Origin: Clostridia bacterium
GTDB taxonomy: Bacteria > Bacillota > Clostridia > Monoglobales > Firm-18
Reading direction: 5' to 3'
DNA: 9,482 nucleotides
NCBI GenBank assembly: GCA_017408205.1
Contig: JAFQVC010000060.1
Span: forward strand, 1-9,482
Position numbers and translations under genes: made by a program. Positions 1 through 7,574 of this stretch are shown here, in pieces. Under the pieces are notes generated by a model. That model searched no databases, had not been told where the DNA came from, and saw only the letters and a program-made list of their open reading frames with translations. How positions within the stretch are numbered: position 1 is the stretch's first letter; every line of letters starts with the position of its first letter.

Positions 1-237
1 AACCTGTTTTCTTGTTTTGTCTTTACGCTCAAATTTAACTTTACCGTCAACTAATGCGTATAATGTATCATCACTACCCTTGCCAACATTTAGTCCGGGA
101 TGGATTTTTGTTCCTCTTTGGCGAACAAGGATATTACCGGCTAAAACATACTGTCCGTCGCCTTTTTTAGCACCCAAACGTTTTGACTCTGAATCTCTGC
201 CGTTTTTGGTACTACCAACACCTTTCTTATGTGCCAT
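1..237 (-). CDS. rpmA: 50S ribosomal protein L27 (partial, C-terminus beyond left edge)
   Basis: Ribosomal protein L27 of the large subunit, whose N-terminal tail reaches toward the peptidyl-transferase centre. Seventy-nine codons are present; a few C-terminal residues lie outside the window. The start is ATG ([20 protein letters not shown]), followed by family hallmarks such as [16 protein letters not shown] and [18 protein letters not shown] ribosome binding site sits just upstream. The gene lies 36 nt after rplU and is presumably co-transcribed with it. Oddity: most Firmicutes make L27 with a short N-terminal extension cleaved by the Prp protease, usually encoded between rplU and rpmA. Here the protein begins directly at the mature AHKKG-like sequence and there is no room for prp. 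The identification is certain; only the length is incomplete. Confidence 0.97.
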   Translation of the reverse strand, partial: MAHKKGVGSTKNGRDSESKRLGAKKGDGQYVLAGNILVRQRGTKIHPGLNVGKGSDDTLYALVDGKVKFERKDKTRKQV

Positions 238-273
238 TAGAATTCACCTCTCTAAATATAGATTTCAAATAAA

Positions 274-585
274 TTAACCGTTGATTTTTGTAATTTCAAC
301 TTTAGTATAGGCCTGTCTGTGACCTTGTTTTTTGTGATAACCTTTTTTGGGTTTCATTTTGTAAACTACAACTTTTTTTGCTTTGCCGTTTTTAACAGCG
401 GTAGCAGAAACAGTTGCACCGTCAACTACGGGAGCACCAACTTTAACGTCAGCACCTTCGCCTACAACTAAAACTTTGTCAAATGTAATAGCAGCACCGG
501 CTTCAACGTCTAATTTTTCAATGTAGATAACGTCGCCTTCGTTTACTTTATACTGCTTTCCACCTGTTTCGATTACTGCGTACAC
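274..585 (-). CDS. rplU: 50S ribosomal protein L21
   Basis: Ribosomal protein L21, a 23S rRNA-binding protein of the large subunit. The product from the chosen start is 103 residues ([18 protein letters not shown]...), close to the usual length of about 102. It contains the typical C-terminal block with [17 protein letters not shown] chose GTG at 585-583 because L21 proteins characteristically begin MYAV and an AGGAGG at 600-595 lies 9 nt upstream. The adjacent in-frame TTG at 588-586 (6 nt spacing) would add one residue and cannot be excluded. There is no ATG option. The gene is first in the rplU-rpmA operon and is preceded by a strong promoter and a folded leader, so autogenous or leader-mediated control is likely. 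Confidence 0.96.
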   Translation of the reverse strand: MYAVIETGGKQYKVNEGDVIYIEKLDVEAGAAITFDKVLVVGEGADVKVGAPVVDGATVSATAVKNGKAKKVVVYKMKPKKGYHKKQGHRQAYTKVEITKING

Positions 586-606
586 CAAAACGCACCTCCT
601 TTAATC

Positions 607-667
607 AAAAACTCGCTGATGGGGTATATACCTTTGTATATTTTCCAACCCTTTACATGCGGATACT
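607..667 (-). promoter_or_regulatory. Candidate L21-type leader RNA (structured 5' UTR of rplU)
   Basis: Read on the minus strand, the untranslated leader folds into a nested hairpin. CGC (661-659) pairs with GCG (616-614), AUG (658-656) with CAU (621-619), GGGU (651-648) with ACCC (625-622), and AUAUAC (641-636) with GUAUAU (631-626) around an AAAG loop. A UGGAAA internal bulge sits on the 5' side. The stem is followed by GAG and five Us (611-607), so it could also act as an attenuator. Position directly before rplU matches the known Firmicute L21 leader class. Membership in that class is inferred from position and fold, not from a covariance search. Confidence 0.6.
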
Positions 668-672
668 CAAGT

Positions 673-701
673 ATAATAACATACAATTGTTGGTTTGTCA
701 A
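673..701 (-). promoter_or_regulatory. Sigma-A promoter of rplU-rpmA
   Basis: On the minus strand there is a perfect -35 TTGACA (701-696), a 17 bp spacer and -10 TATTAT (678-673), preceded by TGT as an extended -10. Transcription should start near 666, just upstream of the leader hairpin. Confidence 0.85.
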
Positions 702-707
702 GCAATT

Positions 708-736
708 TTAACATATTTTTATAAAATTCATATACT
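708..736 (+). promoter_or_regulatory. Probable promoter of the PRK06851-like gene
   Basis: TTAACA (708-713), a 17 bp spacer and TATACT (731-736) fit sigma-A, about 20 bp before the gene start. It is divergent to the rplU promoter, with the two -35 boxes 6 bp apart. Unlike the other promoters in the window it has no TGn extension. Confidence 0.55.
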
Positions 737-757
737 GTCTTTGAAGGAGTGATTTAT

Positions 758-1768
758 GTGCATTATTTCGTTAATTCCAACAGTCATCTCGGATTTGTAA
801 GTTACATTGACAGTAATTTGCCTAAAGACAGAATTCTTTTAAACAGTTACCCCACTCCCGCTGTGGAAAGCATTGTAAAATCTATAATTGCCAGAGCAGA
901 GGAAATTGATACAGATATTGAAATTATACATAATTGTCTGAACAACTCGTTAGAAGGTGTTGTGTTGCCACGCCTTCAAATCGGTATAATTAACATTCCT
1001 GTTTATTTCGAGAAAAATTATTGTATCGATTATCTTGAAAACGAAAAAAACCTTGTTGATTGTAAAATTGCCCTTGAAAAAGCATACGGGCATTTAAAAG
1101 AGGCAATAATAGTTCACGACGAGTGGGAAAAAGTATATATTGAAAACACGGATTTTAATATACTTGATAATATTGCAGAGGAAGTGTGTATGTCGGTTGT
1201 ACCAACAACTCATCTTAATAAAACATCAATAATTAAAGACAGATTTTTTGGAGCAACAACAATTAATGGTGCATTTGATTACTGCGGAGAAATAATTAAC
1301 AAAATCAATAACAGATATTTTATAAAAGGAAGACCAGGAAGCGGTAAATCAACTATGCTTAAAAAAATAATCGAATGTGCAAAAAATACTGGTACCGATA
1401 TTGATGTTTACCACTGTGCCTTTGACCCAAATAGTATAGATATGGTTGTGTTAAAAGATTTTGATACTGTAATTTTTGACAGCACCTCACCTCATGAATA
1501 CTTTCCCGACAGAGATAGTGACAAAGTAATTGACATATATAAAAGGGCAATAAAAGACGGTACCGACGAAAAATATCAGAATCAACTGATTAATATTGTT
1601 TCAAAGTACCGTTCAGATATTGCCATCGCAGTTAAATATTTAAATGATGCAAACGAAAACTGTGATTTGCTTAACAAAAAATACATGGAACGTCTTGACT
1701 ACAAAGAGTTTGAAAAAATCAAGTCAGTTATTGTTGACAAGTGTTTTTGTAATTCTCGTATGCTTTGA
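758..1768 (+). CDS. PRK06851-type P-loop ATPase-like protein with two related halves
   Basis: A 336-residue soluble protein recalling the uncharacterised Firmicute family PRK06851, of unknown function. Two homologous halves can be seen. The C-terminal half has an intact Walker A loop GRPGSGKST (about 191-199), then TDIDVYH, and a Walker-B-like strand DTVIFDSTSPHEYFP (about 236-250). The N-terminal half aligns with it (GFVSYIDS..., TDIEIIH, LEGVVLP) but its loop reads SYPTPAVES (about 30-38), lacking the glycines and lysine, and its Walker-B-like strand reads IGIINIP. The start is GTG at 758, 8 nt after AAGGAG (744-749). An in-frame GTG at 749 overlaps that binding site and the ATG at 756 is out of frame. 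The 3' end overlaps rnhA by 41 bp in convergent orientation. The family call is from memory of conserved motifs; the role is unknown. Confidence 0.75.
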   Translation: MHYFVNSNSHLGFVSYIDSNLPKDRILLNSYPTPAVESIVKSIIARAEEIDTDIEIIHNCLNNSLEGVVLPRLQIGIINIPVYFEKNYCIDYLENEKNLVDCKIALEKAYGHLKEAIIVHDEWEKVYIENTDFNILDNIAEEVCMSVVPTTHLNKTSIIKDRFFGATTINGAFDYCGEIINKINNRYFIKGRPGSGKSTMLKKIIECAKNTGTDIDVYHCAFDPNSIDMVVLKDFDTVIFDSTSPHEYFPDRDSDKVIDIYKRAIKDGTDEKYQNQLINIVSKYRSDIAIAVKYLNDANENCDLLNKKYMERLDYKEFEKIKSVIVDKCFCNSRML

Positions 1769-2180
1769 CAGCCATAGCGTCGCACCTTTCATTTTCGGGA
1801 TGCCCTTGATGGCCTTTAATCCACACATAAGTCATATTATGATAACTTGTAAGTTTTAAAAGACGTTCCCAAAGGTCAGGGTTTAGTGCCTTGCCCTTTG
1901 ATTTCTTTTTCCAGTTGTTTTGTTGCCAACTGATTGCCCACCCTTTTTCCAAAGCGTCGATAACGTATTTTGAGTCACTTGTCAATATAACATTACAAGG
2001 TTCTTTTAGTGCCTCAAGCCCTACAATAACTGCAGTAAGTTCCATTCTGTTGTTTGTAGTATCCGGCTCAAAGCCCGAAAACTCCTTTTCAACACCGTTA
2101 TATCTTAATATTGTACCGTATCCGCCAGGCCCCGGATTGCCGCTGCAGGCACCGTCAGCAAATAATTCTACTGTTTTCAT
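1728..2180 (-). CDS. rnhA: Ribonuclease HI
   Basis: A 150-residue RNase HI that cuts the RNA strand of RNA-DNA hybrids such as R-loops and primers, in the cytoplasm. All catalytic residues of the family are visible: D9 (ELFADGACSGNPGPGGYG), E47 (NNRMELTA), D69 (TSDSKYV), H124 (KGHQGH) and D134 (NERCDAMA). A basic handle lies around W81-K97 (WQQNNWKKKSKGK), as in the E. coli-type enzyme. The start ATG (2180-2178) is preceded by a modest GCGGTGAT binding site and a short leader. The last 13 codons and the stop overlap the 3' end of the convergent P-loop gene, beyond the catalytic core. I see no terminator between the two genes. Confidence 0.97.
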   Translation of the reverse strand: MKTVELFADGACSGNPGPGGYGTILRYNGVEKEFSGFEPDTTNNRMELTAVIVGLEALKEPCNVILTSDSKYVIDALEKGWAISWQQNNWKKKSKGKALNPDLWERLLKLTSYHNMTYVWIKGHQGHPENERCDAMAVKAYENYKNTCQQ

Positions 2181-2195
2181 ATAATCACCGCTTAT

Positions 2196-2224
2196 ATTGT
2201 ATCATAATTGTAAATTTTTTGCAA
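2196..2224 (-). promoter_or_regulatory. Sigma-A promoter of rnhA
   Basis: On the minus strand, -35 TTGCAA (2224-2219), a 17 bp spacer and -10 TACAAT (2201-2196), with TGA before it as an extended -10. It lies about 15 bp upstream of the ATG, so the leader is very short. Confidence 0.65.
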
Positions 2225-2235
2225 TATTTAGTTAA

Positions 2236-3000
<765 letters not shown>

Positions 3001-3010
3001 GGAGGCAAAT

Positions 3011-3463
3011 ATGCGTTGTGTATTTTGCGGAAACGATGACAGTAAAGTAATTGACTCTCGTGCTAACGAGGACAATACAATCATTAAAAGAAGAAGAGAA
3101 TGTCTTAATTGCGGAAAGCGTTTTACAACTTACGAAAGAATTGAAAGCCCCATTGTTGTTGTAAAAAAAGACGGTACAAGACAGCATTTTGACAAAGACA
3201 AATTGTTAAACGGTCTTGTAAGGGCTTGTGAAAAGAGACCTGTTTCTTTGTTTCAACTTGAAGAAATTGTTGACAGCGTTGAAGTTGAAACTTATAAACT
3301 TGGCAAACGTGAAATTGCTACTTCTGAAATTGGCGAGATTGTTATGTCAAAACTAAAGGAAGTTGATGATGTTGCTTATGTAAGATTCGCTTCTGTTTAC
3401 AGACAGTTTAAAGACGTTGGTACTTTTATGGACGAGTTAAAGAAGATTATTAAGGAGAAGTAA
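3011..3463 (+). CDS. nrdR: Transcriptional repressor NrdR
   Basis: Zinc-ribbon and ATP-cone repressor of ribonucleotide reductase genes; it senses ATP/dATP and binds NrdR boxes. The protein is 150 residues, the usual size. The zinc ribbon is C3-x2-C6 and C31-x2-C34 (MRCVFCGN... ECLNCGKRFTTYER), and the ATP-cone runs from about 49 to 139 (VVVKKDGTRQHFDKDKL ... VAYVRFASVYRQFKD). The ribosome binding site AAGGAGG overlaps the end of pyrH, so the two are translationally close. Nucleotide-supply logic may explain the pairing with UMP kinase; this is inference. No nrd structural gene or NrdR box pair is evident in the window. Confidence 0.96.
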   Translation: MRCVFCGNDDSKVIDSRANEDNTIIKRRRECLNCGKRFTTYERIESPIVVVKKDGTRQHFDKDKLLNGLVRACEKRPVSLFQLEEIVDSVEVETYKLGKREIATSEIGEIVMSKLKEVDDVAYVRFASVYRQFKDVGTFMDELKKIIKEK

Positions 3464-4266
3464 TGAGATTTATTGACAGGGTAAGGTTTTTTACGCAGGA
3501 AAAAATCAATAAAAAAGAAAAACTTGCACTTGTTGTTTATCTGGTAATTGGTATTTTAATTGTTTTTTCTCTGATACGTCAGGCGGTAAATAAAAATTAT
3601 TTTAATGTACTGTTGTGTGCATTCTCTCTTGTACTGATAACTCTGCCTTTGTTTATCGAATCTAAAACAAGAATAGAATTTCCTCAAACCCTTGAAATAA
3701 TAACTATATGTTTTGTTTTTGCGGCAGAAATATTAGGTGAAATAAGTAATTTTTATTTTCACATTCCTGTGTGGGACAGTATTCTGCACATAATAACAGG
3801 TTGTCTTTCGGCGGCTGTTGGCTTTGGTGCAATTGACCTAATCAACACGCACGCTAAAAGAATTACTATGACGCCTTTTTTCGTAGTTGCCGTTGCTTTT
3901 TGCTTTTCAATGACCATTGCAGTTTTCTGGGAATTTTTTGAATTCGGTGTTGATTCGGTTTTAAGGACTGATATGCAAAAGGATACTTATGTTTCCGGTT
4001 TTGCAACAGTTACCTTTGATGAAACCTGTTCAAATGTTTCTGTTCCTGTTGACGACGTCGGAAAAACATTTATTGTGGATTCGTCAGGTAAGGAAATAGT
4101 TTCTTTTGACGGTTATCTTGACATAGGTCTTATTGATACAATGAAAGACATGTTTGTCAATATGATTGGCGCAGTGGTGTTTTCAGTTTATGCCTACCTG
4201 TATTCGCGGAAGAAAAGCAAATATAAATTTATTGAAAATATTATAATTAAAGAAAAAGAACTTTAG
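3463..4266 (+). CDS. Integral membrane protein, YjdF/DUF2238-like
   Basis: A 267-residue membrane protein of unknown function. Hydrophobic segments lie near residues 20-40, 45-66, 76-98, 105-127, 136-158 and 231-248. Conserved-looking polar positions sit at membrane edges: WDSILH (104-109), FWEFFEFGVD (155-164) and DTMKDMFVNMIGA (225-237). A polar stretch of about 60 residues (169-224) between the last two segments probably forms an extramembrane domain. The arrangement resembles YjdF/DUF2238 proteins and similar Clostridia proteins, but the family assignment is tentative. The ATG overlaps the nrdR stop by one base (TAATG), with AAGGAG 5 nt upstream, so it is translationally coupled to nrdR. 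Its last codons (KEKEL) form half of the shared terminator palindrome. Confidence 0.75.
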   Translation: MRFIDRVRFFTQEKINKKEKLALVVYLVIGILIVFSLIRQAVNKNYFNVLLCAFSLVLITLPLFIESKTRIEFPQTLEIITICFVFAAEILGEISNFYFHIPVWDSILHIITGCLSAAVGFGAIDLINTHAKRITMTPFFVVAVAFCFSMTIAVFWEFFEFGVDSVLRTDMQKDTYVSGFATVTFDETCSNVSVPVDDVGKTFIVDSSGKEIVSFDGYLDIGLIDTMKDMFVNMIGAVVFSVYAYLYSRKKSKYKFIENIIIKEKEL

Positions 4267-4295
4267 GTTTACCACCTAAAGTTCTTTTTCTTTGA
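4247..4295. terminator. Bidirectional intrinsic terminator shared by convergent genes
   Basis: Inverted repeat with 20 bp perfectly complementary arms (4249-4268 and 4274-4293) around a TTACC loop, extendable by a wobble and one more pair. The inner part (CTTTAGGT/ACCTAAAG) is the GC-containing stem. The outer part is A-rich on the left and T-rich on the right (TTCTTTTTCTTT), so each strand gives a hairpin followed by a U-rich run. Both stop codons lie inside the stem at symmetric positions (4264-4266 plus, 4278-4276 minus). Confidence 0.88.
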
Positions 4296-5637
4296 CTAAA
4301 ATGTCTGATAGTTTTGTTATTGTTCCTGCACCTATTGTTATAACAATATCGTCTTTTTTAACGTTTGCTTTTAAAAAATTTGCTATGTCGTCAAATTCTT
4401 CAATATAAAGTGCACCGCTTATTTTATCTGCTAAATCTTTCCCTGATATGCCGACTGTATTTCTTTCACGTGCGGCGTAAATCTTATTTATAATTACGTT
4501 ATCGCCTTTTGAAAGTACTTTCGCAAAATCGTTAAGAAGAGCGTAAGTTCGTGTGTATGTGTGTGGCTGAAATATGCACCACATTTTTCCCGTTGTAATT
4601 TTTTCTGCTGTAGCAATAGTGGTTATAATTTCTTTCGGGTGGTGTGCATAGTCGTCATACACGGGTGCGTCATTAAGATATCCTTTAAGCTCAAATCTTC
4701 TTTTTGCACCGACAAATTCACTTAAACCCTGTGAAATAGTTTCGCTGCTTATTCCGAAGTAATTTGCACAGGCAAATACTGCTAATGCGTTATATATGTT
4801 ATGGATACCGGGAACATTCAGTGTGACCTTGGTAACAAATTCCTTGTTGTTATATACGTCAAACTTGCCGCATCCAAAATCGTTGTAACTGATATTTTTT
4901 GCTTTCCACTGTCCTTTTTTGCCATATTTTATAATTTTACACTTTACACCTTTTAAGCATTTCATGGTGTTTTTGTCGTCAGCATTTACTACCGCAAAAC
5001 CGTCATCAGGAATTAGTTTTAAAAACTTGTTAAAAGACTGTCTTATTTGTTTTATCCCTTTGAAATAATCAAGGTGGTCCTTGTCAACGTTTGTAATAAT
5101 TGCGCCCTTGGGATTAAACTTTAAGAAACTGTCAACGTATTCGCAACCTTCAAAAATAAGATGGTTTTTACTGCCTATTTTATAATTAGAGCCAATTTGC
5201 GGAAATTCGCCGCCCACCAATATTGTAGGGTCTAACTGTGCTTTTAAAAATACAGTTGAAAGCATAGAAGTTGTAGTGGTTTTCCCGTGTGTACCGCTAA
5301 CTGAAATGGGACATTTATAACTAAGCATCAGTTTGCCTAAAAAGTCGGCACGTTCCATTGTTTCAATACCTTTTTCCTGAGCACATACAAGTTCGGGATT
5401 ATCGTTTGAAATTGCCGCAGTATATACAACTAAAGACGGATTTTCAATATTGTCCGCACTGTGACCTATTGTAATTTTTGCACCGCACTTTTCTAAATTA
5501 TCAGTTATATCAGTTTTTGTTGCATCAGATCCTGATACAGTTACACCGTTATTTAATAGAATATGGGCAAGTGCACTCATACTTACACCGCCTATTCCAA
5601 TAAAATGCACTGTTTTATGTAGCATAATATCTGCCAA
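4276..5637 (-). CDS. murC: UDP-N-acetylmuramate--L-alanine ligase
   Basis: Adds L-alanine to UDP-MurNAc using ATP, the first amino-acid step of peptidoglycan precursor synthesis in the cytoplasm. The 453-residue protein shows the Mur ligase order: N-terminal UDP-binding domain with GIGGVSMSALA (14-24), the ATP loop SGTHGKTTTTSM (114-125), a central domain with FEGCEYVDSF (162-171), NVDKDHLDYF (183-192) and GIHNIYNALA (277-286), then a C-terminal domain with KRRFE (312-316) and YDDYAHHPKEI (327-337). The start is read as TTG at 5637, abutting the rbsK stop, with AAGGAG 10 nt upstream. The ATG at 5625 is possible but has no binding site. It is last in the azlC-azlD-rbsK-murC run. The C-terminal KEKEL is encoded in the shared terminator. 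Confidence 0.96.
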   Translation of the reverse strand: MADIMLHKTVHFIGIGGVSMSALAHILLNNGVTVSGSDATKTDITDNLEKCGAKITIGHSADNIENPSLVVYTAAISNDNPELVCAQEKGIETMERADFLGKLMLSYKCPISVSGTHGKTTTTSMLSTVFLKAQLDPTILVGGEFPQIGSNYKIGSKNHLIFEGCEYVDSFLKFNPKGAIITNVDKDHLDYFKGIKQIRQSFNKFLKLIPDDGFAVVNADDKNTMKCLKGVKCKIIKYGKKGQWKAKNISYNDFGCGKFDVYNNKEFVTKVTLNVPGIHNIYNALAVFACANYFGISSETISQGLSEFVGAKRRFELKGYLNDAPVYDDYAHHPKEIITTIATAEKITTGKMWCIFQPHTYTRTYALLNDFAKVLSKGDNVIINKIYAARERNTVGISGKDLADKISGALYIEEFDDIANFLKANVKKDDIVITIGAGTITKLSDILVKEKEL

Positions 5638-6543
5638 TTATAACATCTCCTTAATGTATTTAGTAACCTCATCGTAATCTGGTATTGATTTACTTGCACC
5701 CGGTCTGCTTACGGTAATGGAAGAGGCATAGGTTGCAAAATCAACTGCTTCGTTAATATTTTTGCCCTGAGCCAATGAATTTATTACTGCGGCAACAAAT
5801 GTGTCTCCTGCAGCCGTTGTATCTACTACATTTGATTTTACTACATCTCTTGACTTTATATGGTCGCCGTCGTTGTAAACACAGCCATTGCTTCCGAGGG
5901 TAATAATAACGGTCTTAACACCCATATCAACTATTTCTTTTATTGCCTGCTTGTAATCAGTTACTTCTCTTCCAAGCATTGTCATACATTCTGTTTCGTT
6001 AGGCGTAATAATATCGGTGTATTTTAAAAGTTCGCGGGGAAATTCGCACATCGGTGCAGGGTTGATTATTACTGTTTTACCAAGTGATTTTGCAAGTCTT
6101 GCACCGTGCATTACAGTACGAATGGGTATTTCAAACTGGAAAAGGCAGTAATCCGCCCACTTAAACAGTTCAATATTCTGGTCGATAAGTTGTTCTGTAA
6201 CAAGACTGTTTGCACCGCCGTCTAAAATTATTGAGTTGTCACCATTTGAAACGGTTATAACCGCAACACCGGTATTACATTCGCAAACTTTGACACCTGA
6301 AATGTCAACACCGTATGACCGGCAATGGTTTATAAGCATTTCACCGTTTGCGTCGTTTCCAACACATCCGAGCATTTTAACGTTGCTGCCTAATTTGGAT
6401 ACGGCAATTGCCTGATTTGCACCTTTTCCGCCACAGTTGATTTCAAATTTTTCACCTTTTATTGTTTCACCGGGTTTTGGTATTTTGTTTGTGTATATAA
6501 CAAGGTCGGCGTTAAGACTACCTATAACCAATACGTTTTTCAC
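5638..6543 (-). CDS. rbsK: Ribokinase
   Basis: PfkB-family sugar kinase that makes ribose-5-phosphate from ribose and ATP, feeding the pentose phosphate and nucleotide pathways. The 301-residue protein has the ribose-binding start VIGSLNADLV (6-15), the GGKGANQA motif (38-45), NPAP (161-164), TPNE (180-183), the catalytic DTTAAGDTFVAA (241-252, base D247) and VSRPGASKSIP (278-288). These last signatures favour ribokinase over fructokinase or nucleoside kinases. GTG start at 6543 overlaps the azlD stop in a GTGA tetranucleotide, behind a GAGGTGAT binding site, so translation is coupled to azlD. No ribose ABC transporter or rbsD is present here, so the substrate may come from nucleoside breakdown (inference). 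Confidence 0.92.
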   Translation of the reverse strand: MKNVLVIGSLNADLVIYTNKIPKPGETIKGEKFEINCGGKGANQAIAVSKLGSNVKMLGCVGNDANGEMLINHCRSYGVDISGVKVCECNTGVAVITVSNGDNSIILDGGANSLVTEQLIDQNIELFKWADYCLFQFEIPIRTVMHGARLAKSLGKTVIINPAPMCEFPRELLKYTDIITPNETECMTMLGREVTDYKQAIKEIVDMGVKTVIITLGSNGCVYNDGDHIKSRDVVKSNVVDTTAAGDTFVAAVINSLAQGKNINEAVDFATYASSITVSRPGASKSIPDYDEVTKYIKEML

Positions 6544-6848
6544 ATTATCACCTCGAATAACAGAACAGTCAATATTGAAGTAATGGCAACGGTCAACAGT
6601 CCTTTTTTCTTGTAGGAAAGAAATATTGCCACTACAGAGCCGGCAATTCCTGTAGCAATCTTTCCTGTGGAATAGATAATTGCAGGGAAAATCATTGCTG
6701 ATAATACACCATAAGGCATATATATAAGCATAGATTTAATAAAATTGTTTTTGATTTTTGATTTGATTAATGCAATGGGTAAAAATCGTGGCATATAAGT
6801 TGCCAGCGATATAGTTATTATTGCAATTATAAGGTAATTATTATTCAT
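6540..6848 (-). CDS. azlD: AzlD-family branched-chain amino acid exporter, small subunit
   Basis: A 102-residue membrane protein of the AzlD/YgaH type, the small partner of AzlC in a two-component branched-chain amino acid export system. It has the family feature TYMPRFLPIAL near residues 17-27, then hydrophobic segments around 40-60, 66-80 and 86-101. The ATG lies within the end of azlC (8 nt overlap), with GGGAGG 6 nt upstream. The end overlaps rbsK by 4 nt. Both overlaps suggest coupled translation. Confidence 0.9.
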   Translation of the reverse strand: MNNNYLIIAIITISLATYMPRFLPIALIKSKIKNNFIKSMLIYMPYGVLSAMIFPAIIYSTGKIATGIAGSVVAIFLSYKKKGLLTVAITSILTVLLFEVIM

Positions 6849-7551
6849 CGTCTGCCTCCCTTACAGGAAATTTAATGGCAGATATCACAGATGCACCAAG
6901 TCCGCAGATTATTATTACCCAGCCCGACGACAATCTGTTAAGATATGGGGTGTAGTAAAAAGCAATACTTAATACTGCTGACAGAATAATGGTAAAAGTA
7001 ATCGGATTTGATTCAATTGCGGGGGGAATTATGATTGCAAGAAACATTGCATAAAGGGAAATTCCAAATGCCGAAGATAAAACTTCAGGGACAATACTTC
7101 CGGCAAAAGTACCGATAACCGTACCGGTTGTCCACCCGAAAAATGCACACAAAATAAGCCCCGACATATACTTGAAATTAAGAGACAGTTTTTTACCTGT
7201 TGCTACTGCAAACACTTCGTCTGTATTTCCAAAAGCAATAATACATTTCTGCCACCATTTTAAATCCGGCGGTATTAATTGCGAAAGAGATACGGACATA
7301 AGAAAATACCGTGCATTAATTACAAGTATTGCACAGAAAATTTCAATATATGATGCTGTTGCCTTTAACAGGTCCAATGCAGCAAATTGTCCCGTTCCGG
7401 ACAAGCTTGTAACAGAAATTAACGGTGGTGCCCAAAGGGGGAGTCCGTTTTGTACAGCAAGCACACCAAAGGCGATGGCTACTGAAATGTACCCCAGACA
7501 AATGGGCAACGCATCTATAATTCCGTCTTTAAAAGACAGATGTTTGTTCAA
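6841..7551 (-). CDS. azlC: AzlC-family branched-chain amino acid exporter, large subunit
   Basis: A 236-residue membrane permease of the AzlC/YgaZ family, which exports branched-chain amino acids together with AzlD. Recognisable parts are FKDGIIDALPICLGYISVAI (7-26), the SGTGQFAALDLL segment (51-62), NARYFLMSVSL (79-89) and FGNTDEVFAVA (107-117), with several transmembrane helices following. The best start is TTG at 7551, 7 nt after a weak GGAAG; no ATG fits the family's N-terminus. It is first in azlC-azlD-rbsK-murC and has its own promoter overlapped by an inverted repeat. Substrate specificity is inferred from the family. Confidence 0.92.
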   Translation of the reverse strand: MNKHLSFKDGIIDALPICLGYISVAIAFGVLAVQNGLPLWAPPLISVTSLSGTGQFAALDLLKATASYIEIFCAILVINARYFLMSVSLSQLIPPDLKWWQKCIIAFGNTDEVFAVATGKKLSLNFKYMSGLILCAFFGWTTGTVIGTFAGSIVPEVLSSAFGISLYAMFLAIIIPPAIESNPITFTIILSAVLSIAFYYTPYLNRLSSGWVIIICGLGASVISAIKFPVREADDE

Positions 7552-7574
7552 ACCAACACTTCCAAATAAGTAAT

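Noticed and set aside
17..277. Open frame on the plus strand across rpmA
   Set aside because: It is antisense to clearly coding rpmA, has no ribosome binding site and its product resembles nothing known.
756..800. ATG at 756 as start of the P-loop gene
   Set aside because: It is out of frame and reaches a stop after about 15 codons; GTG at 758 is in frame and well spaced from AAGGAG.
1359..1550. Minus-strand open frame within the P-loop gene
   Set aside because: It is antisense to a conserved Walker A region and its composition is not protein-like.
1728..1768. Hairpin terminator in the rnhA/P-loop overlap
   Set aside because: Only a 4 bp GTCA/TGAC pairing without a U-run could be found.
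1891..2184. Plus-strand open frame over rnhA
   Set aside because: It is a shadow of rnhA, whose catalytic residues are all present on the other strand.
7172..7573. 133-codon plus-strand open frame over azlC
   Set aside because: It is the mirror of the azlC reading frame, with no binding site or family pattern.
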